Origin: Prevotellaceae bacterium
GTDB lineage: Bacteria; Bacteroidota; Bacteroidia; Bacteroidales; Paludibacteraceae
NCBI GenBank assembly: GCA_031270565.1
Contig: JAISXJ010000019.1
Location: 1 to 19,623, forward strand
Direction: 5' to 3'
Length of the DNA: 19,623 nucleotides
Shown piece after piece: positions 1-5,967 of this stretch. The translations under genes were made by a program, and so were the position numbers. A model generated the notes under the pieces. The model did not search any database. It was not told the origin of the DNA and was given only the letters and a program-made list of their open reading frames with translations. Within the stretch, counting starts at the first letter, position 1. Every line of letters begins with the position of its first letter.

Positions 1-48
1 AAACCAATCTCTAAATATCCGGAGCGTTCCCGTGATTGAAACGGGGGG

Positions 49-76
49 CAAAGGTACATCTTTTTTTGTTCTCAAA
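49..76 (-). promoter_or_regulatory. Leftward promoter, TACCTTTG -7 box
   Basis: Read on the minus strand, 56-49 is TACCTTTG, an exact match to the Bacteroidota -7 consensus TAnnTTTG, followed by C. A TTTG lies upstream at 76-73, about 16 bases away, slightly closer than the usual -33 position. Transcription would run off the left edge, so its gene is not visible. Confidence 0.45.
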
Positions 77-156
77 AAAATAGCTTCTGAGTTTTCTAAA
101 AAATGTTTCCAACTTCTTATGCTCTCTCTAAACTTTCCTCTCTTGAAAAGCGGGTG

Positions 157-187
157 CAAAGGTAAACACTATATTTCCGCCTGCAAA
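157..187 (-). promoter_or_regulatory. Leftward promoter with both -7 and -33 elements
   Basis: On the minus strand 164-157 reads TACCTTTG and 187-184 reads TTTG, with 19 bases between them. This matches the Bacteroidota two-element promoter (TTTG at -33, TAnnTTTG at -7) in both sequence and spacing. It points left like the box at 49-56, so the gene beyond the left edge may have two promoters, or the two may serve a short untranslated RNA and the gene. Confidence 0.5.
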
Positions 188-489
188 ACTTTTTTCAAAC
201 TTTTTCCGATTATGCTAAATTATTTTTTACTCCCTCTGTAAACTAACAAGATAACCCAAAATTATTGACCAAAAACAGCAGAAAAAAACACACAGATTAT
301 TACGGATTTTGTGTAATTTATCGTATATTTGCCTTCATTAACTCGAGTAGCATGAACTTCTTTATTTATACGAAAGTTTTTCTATCGAAAAATGATCTGC
401 ATAGAACTGATAAAAAAATAGTCTGCTGCCAACTTATATTCCCTGATATGAAAAACACTCGCCTGCGTTTATCCCGAATAACTGAATAG

Positions 490-522
490 AAAAACAAAGG
501 CCCCCGTTTCAGGAGGCTTTGC
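490..522 (-). terminator. Terminator of the parC-ptb-buk transcript
   Basis: An imperfect hairpin lies about 85 bases past the buk stop. On the minus strand AAAGCCTCC pairs with GGGGGCCTTT around a short loop (one mismatch, one bulge) and is followed by TTTGTTTTTC. The same core design (GCCTCC, loop GAAAC, GGGGGC) occurs at 5920-5943 behind the LRR gene, which supports a real terminator. Confidence 0.6.
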
Positions 523-606
523 TTTGTGTGTAATTTTGAGGGGTTGGCGCAACGAAAATGCTGCACCGGACAAAACGCAACGGTGTTGTTAACTGATAAT
601 ACCGTT

Positions 607-1665
607 TTAATAGGTGTGGCACGGAGCGCCGTCAAGCACACGGATGCCGTTTTCCGCCAAAGCCGTCAGTTCGTCTTCTCCCGGATAGACTGCTACGGGC
701 GCAAACTTGCCAACCATACCGGTAATATATGCCACGAACTTTTTCCCGTAAGCAATGCCTCCCGTCAGGAGAATGGCATCCACTTCTCCGTTCAGCGCCG
801 CGCACATAGCGCCAATCTCTTTGGCAATATTATAAGCCATTCCGTCCCAGACAAGTTTTGTGTGTTCGTCGCCGGCTTCGGCGCGTTTCTCCACTTCGAG
901 CGCATTGTTTGTGTTAAGATGAGCCATCAGTCCGCCCTGTCCATTAAGCAGTCGCTGTACCTCCGCCGCGGTATATTTTCCCGAAAAACAGAGTTTTGCC
1001 AACTCAATTGAAGACACCGTTCCCGAACGTTCCGCCGAAAAAGGACCATATCCCAGCGCATTGTTCACATCGACGGCGCGCCCCTTGCGATGCGCCCCTA
1101 CAGAGATGCCACCCCCCAGATGCGCAATAACAAGATTCAGGTCTTCGTACCGTTTACCGCAATCGGCGGCATACCTGCGTGCAATCGCCTTTTGGTTCAA
1201 GGCATGGAAAATTGAGATGCGCGGGAAAAGCGGATTTCCGCTGACCCGTGCAATCGGCTCAAGTTCATCCACCACCACCGAATCGGCAATTATGGCACGA
1301 CAACCGTCGATTTTTTGCGCAATGGCATCAGCCAGTACCGCGCCGAGATTGCTGGCATGCTCGCCGTAGGTCGCATTAAGCAAATCCGTTTTCATCGCCT
1401 CATTGACGGCATAAGCGCCCGATTTCAACGGACGGACAATACCGCCGCGCCCGACAACAATATCAAATTGCAGTGGAATATCATACTCCTTGAGGCAATC
1501 CAAAATGGTTTTCTCGCGAAATGTGTACTGCGATGCCACAGAAGGAAACGGGCTAATCTCTTCTGCGCTGTGGCGGATGGTCTTCTCAAATATGGAAGTT
1601 AAATCATGATACACGGCTATCTTTGTTGAAGTTGAGCCGGGGTTAATAATGAGCAATTTGTACAT
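607..1665 (-). CDS. buk: Butyrate kinase (acyl kinase, Buk)
   Basis: This is a 352-residue acetokinase-family enzyme, the usual length for Buk. It transfers phosphate from butyryl phosphate (or isobutyryl/isovaleryl phosphate) to ADP, giving the free acid and ATP in the cytoplasm. Seen in the sequence: the N-terminal phosphate loop NPGSTSTK (residues 8-15), VGRGG (71-75), GEHASN (101-106), PLFPRISIFHALNQ (145-158), the nucleotide-binding AHLGGGISVGAH (181-192) and the late LLTGGIAYGK adenosine motif. The ATG at 1665 places MYKLLIINPGS at the N-terminus, as in the family. It follows ptb by 49 bases, the classic ptb-buk pair, and is the last gene of the unit. Chain-length preference cannot be read from the sequence. 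Confidence 0.96.
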   Translation of the reverse strand: MYKLLIINPGSTSTKIAVYHDLTSIFEKTIRHSAEEISPFPSVASQYTFREKTILDCLKEYDIPLQFDIVVGRGGIVRPLKSGAYAVNEAMKTDLLNATYGEHASNLGAVLADAIAQKIDGCRAIIADSVVVDELEPIARVSGNPLFPRISIFHALNQKAIARRYAADCGKRYEDLNLVIAHLGGGISVGAHRKGRAVDVNNALGYGPFSAERSGTVSSIELAKLCFSGKYTAAEVQRLLNGQGGLMAHLNTNNALEVEKRAEAGDEHTKLVWDGMAYNIAKEIGAMCAALNGEVDAILLTGGIAYGKKFVAYITGMVGKFAPVAVYPGEDELTALAENGIRVLDGAPCHTY

Positions 1666-1714
1666 AGTTAATAATTAAAACGATTAATGAATACGTTAAA
1701 TACAGAAAAAACGG

Positions 1715-2620
1715 TTATACCAAAACGCACGCCATACAGATACTGTAAAACTTGGAATCGGTAGATTCGGAGCGCGATGTAATGACCACAGGCTTGTCGG
1801 TGCCATAAAGCAGTCCTGCCATTTCGGCATTTGCAAACACCGATACGCCTTTATAAAATACGTTTGCGGCGTCGAAATCGGGGAAAATCAGAATATCCGC
1901 ATCTCCCAGAATAGGCGTCGGAATATGTTTAATAGCTCCCCGTTCCTTATCCAGCGCAAGGAAAATATCTACAGGACCGTCAATAATACAGTCGGGGAAC
2001 TCACCGTTTCGGTACATCTCCATAATGTCCACATAATCCTGCATATAACGGATTTTCGGACTGGGTTTTTCGGTGGCGTGAATAAGCGCAACCTTCGGAT
2101 TGGGAATCCCAAACCTGTGCGCCGTATGAACGGCATAACGTATGGTAGCGATACGCTGCTCCTTGTTTGGATCGGGAATAACGGCAGGGTCGGTAAAGAA
2201 AAGCATTTTATGATAGTTCGGAATTTTCAATCCAGCATTAAATGCCAGCACATTGCCCGGCGAATGTAATCCTTTTTCCTTATCCAGAACGGCTCTCAAT
2301 ATCACGTCCGTGTTCACAAGACCTTTCATAAGAATATCGCACTCTCCGTGGCGCACCATACGCACAGCTTCCAGAGTAGCTTCGTAAGAATCGGTTACGT
2401 TGACGATATGCACAAATGGCGACGGCTTAAATGCCGCCAGCTGTTCCTCGATGCCATTCCGGTCGCCCACCAGAAAAGCTTCAATAAATCCCGTTTCAAC
2501 GGAACGCATAACTGCTTCCAGCGTGTGCGAATCAAGAGCATTGGCAACAGCCAGACGTTTGCGGCTGTCAGAGGAAGTAACGTAAGTCGTCAATTCCGAA
2601 AAAGATGTAATTGGTTTCAT
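1715..2620 (-). CDS. ptb: Phosphate butyryltransferase (Ptb)
   Basis: A 301-residue phosphotransacylase of the PTA/PTB family. It exchanges CoA for phosphate on butyryl-CoA or branched-chain acyl-CoA, supplying acyl phosphate to the kinase encoded next. Family features visible are MKGLVNTD (98-105), the SPGNVLAFNAG segment (120-130), FTDPAV (142-147), IDGPVDIFLALD (213-224), GDADILIFPDFDAANVFYK (239-257) and TSRSES (281-286). The last two blocks form the CoA/phosphate site in related enzymes. It starts 30 bases after the parC stop and ends 49 bases before buk, so the three genes are probably co-transcribed from the promoter near 5489. The length suits a Ptb rather than a longer multidomain phosphate acetyltransferase. 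Confidence 0.95.
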   Translation of the reverse strand: MKPITSFSELTTYVTSSDSRKRLAVANALDSHTLEAVMRSVETGFIEAFLVGDRNGIEEQLAAFKPSPFVHIVNVTDSYEATLEAVRMVRHGECDILMKGLVNTDVILRAVLDKEKGLHSPGNVLAFNAGLKIPNYHKMLFFTDPAVIPDPNKEQRIATIRYAVHTAHRFGIPNPKVALIHATEKPSPKIRYMQDYVDIMEMYRNGEFPDCIIDGPVDIFLALDKERGAIKHIPTPILGDADILIFPDFDAANVFYKGVSVFANAEMAGLLYGTDKPVVITSRSESTDSKFYSICMACVLV

Positions 2621-2650
2621 AAGTATTATATTTTAAAAGGTTGGTTAATG

Positions 2651-5467
2651 TCAGAAAAGGCTCATTTGTCCCGACGGTTCATCAATATCCGGTTTAAGAT
2701 TGTCTTTGTCATAGACTAAAGTCGGTTGAACAGGCGCATCAAAATCACTGTCGGAATTGTCGGATGATGGCGTTTCGGGACTATCTGGGTCGTCAAGACT
2801 GTCGAGACTGTCGAGACTGTCGGATATGGGCGCGTCCGTCTGCTCGGGGAAACGCAACGGCTCAAGTTCGTCCACACGCTCTACGGTGAATGTGGAGATT
2901 CGTTTGCCTTTTGCTTTCAGGCTTTTGACGCCAATAAATGTTTCCACGTCTATGATAACAGGTTCTCTGTGCGCGTCTTTTCCGCCAAAGCGTACCTCAA
3001 AGCGCGGGTAACAGACATCGGAAATCAGCAAAAGGCGCGACAGCGTGCTGGCGCCCAGAAACGAAGACCGTTTCTGCGTCTGTTCAAAGGGAAAACGTTT
3101 GATATAGTGATAACCCTGCTCGGCATCATAGAGAGCGATACTCCATATTTTGTTAACATCAAACTTTTCTATGCGGAGAATATCATCTTCAAAATGATTA
3201 TTCAAATCGAAAGACTTGGTATAATATTCGCCACTTTTTGTGATGACCAGCAGTTGGTCGTCTGTAAAAAATTCACCCAGATAGTCTCCTCTCTGGTCTG
3301 TATTGAGGCGCAACACATCGCGGTCAAACCAGATGTGCGACCCGCCCAGCGTGGAGCCGCCTTTTTGTTTAAGCGAAATTTTCTGAATGGTAAATTTGGT
3401 CAGCAAATTACCGCGCGACTGCCTCCCCTTGATGGCGATGGCGCTAAATTCCACGTCCCACGCTATTTTTTTGATGCGGCGGGTGGTCGGGCGCAGCTGG
3501 ATTTTCACCGTTTCGGCTTCGCCGTTTGGGTTTGCCGAAAAATAGACTATCCGCGACCCCTCTTTTCCCTGCGTGAGGTCATATTCCTTATCACGCGTTA
3601 CGCCGTTAACGGCAAACCGTTTCATGTAGTAAGGTCCGTTACGTCCGTCGCGGTAGGCAACGTTGTAGATTGTGCGGCGGTCGTTTTTCAGAAAAACAGC
3701 CAGATGCTCTACATCTTTTCCGACAAACAGTTTATCGGCGACTTTGACCACCTTATATTTGCCATCCTTAAAAAAGATGATAATGTCGTCAATGTCCGAG
3801 CAGTTGGAGACAAACTCCTCTTGTTCATCCTTTTTCAGGGCGGTGCCGATAAATCCGTCGGCACGGTTGATGTAGAGTTTTTCGTTGGCTTCCGCCACTT
3901 TGGTAGCCAGAATGGTTTCAAAACTGCGTATCTCCGTCAGGCGCGGGTACAAATGACCGTAGGTTTTTATCAGATGTTCGAACCATTTAATGGCGTAATC
4001 CACGATATGGGCAATCTGATGGTCTGTTTCTGCTATTTTTGCCTGCAGACCGACAATATTTTCTTCCGACTTATCGGTGTTAAACTTTAGAATACGCGCC
4101 ATTTTTATATCAAGCAGGCGCAGAAGGTCATCGCGAACGATTTCCCTTACAAAATCCTTTTTAAACGGCTCAATGCGGGAGTCAATATGATTGAGAGCGG
4201 CATCTGTGGAGACGGCATTTTCAAAGGCTTTGTCCTTATAAATACGTTCCGAGATAAATATTTTTTCAAGAGAAGCAAAAAGCAGTTGTTCAATCAGCTC
4301 GCCACGAAGAATCTCCAATTCGCGTTGAAGCAGGACTTTGGCGGTCTCGGTATTGCGACGCAAAACATCACTGACGGTAATAAACTGCGGTTTTTCATTG
4401 TCCACCACACAGCAGTTGGGCGAATAGCTTATTTCACAGGCAGTGAAGGCATAGAGCGCATCAATAGTTTTGTCCGAAGAGGTTTTAGCTTCCAGATGAA
4501 CGACAATTTCCACTTTCTCTGCGGTGTTGTCATCAACTTTTTTGATATTGATTTTCCCTCTCTCGTTGGCTTTCAGAATGGTTTCTATCAGTTTTCCGGT
4601 TGTTGTGCCGTATGGAATTTCTGTGATAATAAGTCGTCTGTTATCGGGCGATTTTTCGATACGCGCTCTTATTTTCACCCGTCCGCCACGTTCGCCGTCA
4701 TTGTACCGGCTGGCGTCAACCAGACCACTGGTCGGAAAATCGGGCAACAGTTCAAATGCCTCACCCTTGAGGCAGGCTATGGCAGCGCGGGCTACTTCGT
4801 TGAAATTGTGCGGCAGTATCCGTGAATTTAATCCCAGACCGATGCCTTCACTCCCCTGCACCAGCAAAAGCGGAAACTTCACCGGCAACGAAACCGGCTC
4901 TTCATTGCGTCCGTCGTAGGAGGGTTTCCAGATGGTTGTTTTAGGATTAAAAACGGCTTCGACAGCAAATTTTGAAAGGCGTGCCTCAATGTAACGCGGC
5001 GCTGCCGCGCCGTCGCCGGTAAGAATGTTGCCCCAGTTTCCCTGACAGTCGATTAACAGATTTTTCTGTCCGAGATTGACCAGAGCTTCATAAATGGACG
5101 CATCACCGTGAGGATGAAAGTGCATGGTGTTACCCACGATGCTCGCCACTTTGTTGTAACGCCCATCCTCCATACGCTTCATAGCGTGCAATACGCGCCG
5201 CTGAACAGGCTTAAGACCGTCATTAATGTGTGGAATGGCGCGTTCAAGATTCACGTAAGAGGCATAATCCAGAAACCAATTGCGGTACATCCCTGAAAGG
5301 TGATTCAGAGTTTCTCTGCCGGCAACAGCCATCTGATGTGGCGTATGTTCTGCGGGAGAATCATTGTCGGACAGCTCCATATCCTTTACCTCTCCGTCAA
5401 TGGCGGGGATGGCATCGGGGGGTAAATCAAAATTTTCGGGGGCGCTGAATGCGTTTTCTTTCGACAT
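2651..5467 (-). CDS. parC: DNA topoisomerase IV subunit A (ParC/GyrA family)
   Basis: A type IIA topoisomerase cleavage subunit of 938 residues; with ParE it decatenates and relaxes DNA. Numbered from the ATG at 5467, the winged-helix and tower domain carries NDGLKPVQRRVLHAMKR, FHPHGD and AAAPRYIEARLS, whose tyrosine (about residue 159) is the DNA-linking nucleophile. ITEIPYG and the C-terminal beta-pinwheel blades follow (GRQSRGN, KGGSTLGG, GGKDAHREP). Overall order and wording match the Bacteroidota ParC type. An in-frame TTG at 5491 would add eight residues but falls inside the -7 promoter box, so the ATG is preferred. The acidic tail contains a DSLDSLDSLDD run encoded by 9-base repeats and ends in GQMSLF, resembling a beta-clamp-binding motif. 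ptb and buk follow on the same strand. Confidence 0.95.
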   Translation of the reverse strand: MSKENAFSAPENFDLPPDAIPAIDGEVKDMELSDNDSPAEHTPHQMAVAGRETLNHLSGMYRNWFLDYASYVNLERAIPHINDGLKPVQRRVLHAMKRMEDGRYNKVASIVGNTMHFHPHGDASIYEALVNLGQKNLLIDCQGNWGNILTGDGAAAPRYIEARLSKFAVEAVFNPKTTIWKPSYDGRNEEPVSLPVKFPLLLVQGSEGIGLGLNSRILPHNFNEVARAAIACLKGEAFELLPDFPTSGLVDASRYNDGERGGRVKIRARIEKSPDNRRLIITEIPYGTTTGKLIETILKANERGKINIKKVDDNTAEKVEIVVHLEAKTSSDKTIDALYAFTACEISYSPNCCVVDNEKPQFITVSDVLRRNTETAKVLLQRELEILRGELIEQLLFASLEKIFISERIYKDKAFENAVSTDAALNHIDSRIEPFKKDFVREIVRDDLLRLLDIKMARILKFNTDKSEENIVGLQAKIAETDHQIAHIVDYAIKWFEHLIKTYGHLYPRLTEIRSFETILATKVAEANEKLYINRADGFIGTALKKDEQEEFVSNCSDIDDIIIFFKDGKYKVVKVADKLFVGKDVEHLAVFLKNDRRTIYNVAYRDGRNGPYYMKRFAVNGVTRDKEYDLTQGKEGSRIVYFSANPNGEAETVKIQLRPTTRRIKKIAWDVEFSAIAIKGRQSRGNLLTKFTIQKISLKQKGGSTLGGSHIWFDRDVLRLNTDQRGDYLGEFFTDDQLLVITKSGEYYTKSFDLNNHFEDDILRIEKFDVNKIWSIALYDAEQGYHYIKRFPFEQTQKRSSFLGASTLSRLLLISDVCYPRFEVRFGGKDAHREPVIIDVETFIGVKSLKAKGKRISTFTVERVDELEPLRFPEQTDAPISDSLDSLDSLDDPDSPETPSSDNSDSDFDAPVQPTLVYDKDNLKPDIDEPSGQMSLF
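2792..2821. repeat. 9-base tandem repeat in the parC tail
   Basis: Three copies of GTCRAGACT (2792-2800, 2801-2809, 2810-2818) and a partial fourth encode repeated Asp-Ser-Leu on the minus strand in the disordered acidic tail of ParC. The unit is a multiple of three, so copy-number change would keep the frame. Confidence 0.8.
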
Positions 5468-5488
5468 AAATAAAGATAAAAATCGGCG

Positions 5489-5496
5489 CAAAGGTA
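5489..5496 (-). promoter_or_regulatory. -7 box of the parC-ptb-buk operon
   Basis: Minus strand 5496-5489 reads TACCTTTG followed by C, an exact TAnnTTTG match, 21 bases before the parC ATG at 5467. No TTTG is seen at -33. That position is occupied by the TTTTTAGTTAGTAGAG repeat, which begins four bases upstream of the box. Transcription would start around 5482 and leave a very short AT-rich leader. Confidence 0.7.
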
Positions 5497-5543
5497 ATAC
5501 TTTTTTTAGTTTTTAGTTAGTAGAGTGTAGTTATTAGTTGTTA

Positions 5544-5613
5544 GTGAATAGTGAATAGTGAATAGCGAATAGCGAATAGCGAATAGTGAATAGTGAATAG
5601 CGAATAGTGAACA
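5544..5613. repeat. Tandem heptamer array, ten copies of GYGAATA
   Basis: Ten contiguous 7-base units run without interruption: nine are GTGAATA or GCGAATA and the last is GTGAACA. A shorter array of the same unit (four copies) is at 8130-8157. The T/C change at position 2 recurs in blocks, suggesting growth by local duplication. The array is non-coding and lies upstream of the parC promoter. Confidence 0.9.
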
Positions 5614-5702
5614 ATGTTTTTTGGGGGCTTTTATTTCTCTGTGTCTCTCTGTGTGTTCTCTGTATAATTCCGTGCAATAAGAAAACTTGCTACGCAGACT
5701 AT

Positions 5703-5732
5703 TTCATTAGTCGTTTTGCGCGACTCGGCATA
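5703..5732. repeat. 30-base direct repeat, copy A
   Basis: This differs from copy B (5773-5802) by one base. Each copy contains a small hairpin, AGTCG-loop-CGACT. Copy A is enclosed by its own inverted arms, AAAACTTG on the left and CAAGTTTT on the right. Confidence 0.85.
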
Positions 5733-5772
5733 GCTAAAACAAGTTTTATCTCTGCTCTCGCTGCTTAAAACG

Positions 5773-5802
5773 TTCATTAGTCGTTTTGCACGACTCGGCA
5801 TA
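5773..5802. repeat. 30-base direct repeat, copy B
   Basis: This is identical to copy A except for one base in the hairpin loop (TTTTGCA instead of TTTTGCG). It is enclosed by different short inverted arms (AAACGTT and AACGTTT). The repeated core thus sits inside two unrelated stems, an arrangement not explained by simple duplication of one block. Confidence 0.85.
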
Positions 5803-5919
5803 TTAAAACGTTTGTATTATCACAGAGAAACACAGAGGTTTCACAGAGTTACACAGAGATTTGTCCCTGCGGAACTGCATTATTCACTACAAACTACACT
5901 CTAATAACTAAAAACTATA

Positions 5920-5943
5920 AAAGCCCCCGTTTCCGGAGGCTTT
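5920..5943 (-). terminator. Terminator of the LRR gene
   Basis: A ten-base-pair stem with one mismatch (AAAGCCTCCG against CGGGGGCTTT on the minus strand) has a four-base loop. TTTTATAG follows, 25 bases past the stop at 5968. It closely resembles the terminator at 490-522 and would also work partly in the plus direction. Confidence 0.75.
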
Positions 5944-5967
5944 GCTGTTTGTCTGGAAGGGAGACTA

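Larger units (their letters stand above)
1..606. other. Intergenic region before the parC-ptb-buk operon end
   Basis: No convincing protein gene is seen here. The stretch is AT-rich and holds two leftward Bacteroides-type promoters (near 49-76 and 157-187), which must serve a gene beyond the left edge. It also holds one possible rightward -7 box (324-331) with a 45-codon reading frame behind it, and the terminator of the buk transcript (about 490-522). The small open frames in both orientations have low-complexity translations and no recognisable domains. Confidence 0.7.
5501..5919. repeat. Composite intergenic repeat element 1
   Basis: This fills nearly the whole gap between the parC promoter and the LRR gene's terminator. 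It begins with an arm containing TAGAGTGTAGTTATTAG (about 5520-5536) and ends with the reverse complement (ACTACACTCTAATAACTA, 5893-5910). The outer arms are therefore inverted repeats. Inside is a second nested pair: CTCTGTGTCTCTCTGTG words near 5638-5666 against CACAGAG words at 5821-5860. At the centre lie two 30-base direct repeats (5703-5732 and 5773-5802). No protein gene is supported here. The structure resembles a non-autonomous mobile or intergenic repeat, but no target-site duplication was established. Confidence 0.7.

Noticed and set aside
2969..4090. Long plus-strand open frame (373 codons) opposite parC
   Set aside because: Antisense shadow of a strongly conserved gene; the composition is atypical and no promoter or family resemblance is seen.
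5544..5613. Heptamer array considered as a CRISPR or iteron set
   Set aside because: The unit is seven bases with no spacers, there are no cas genes, and no replication initiator gene or origin-like context is present.
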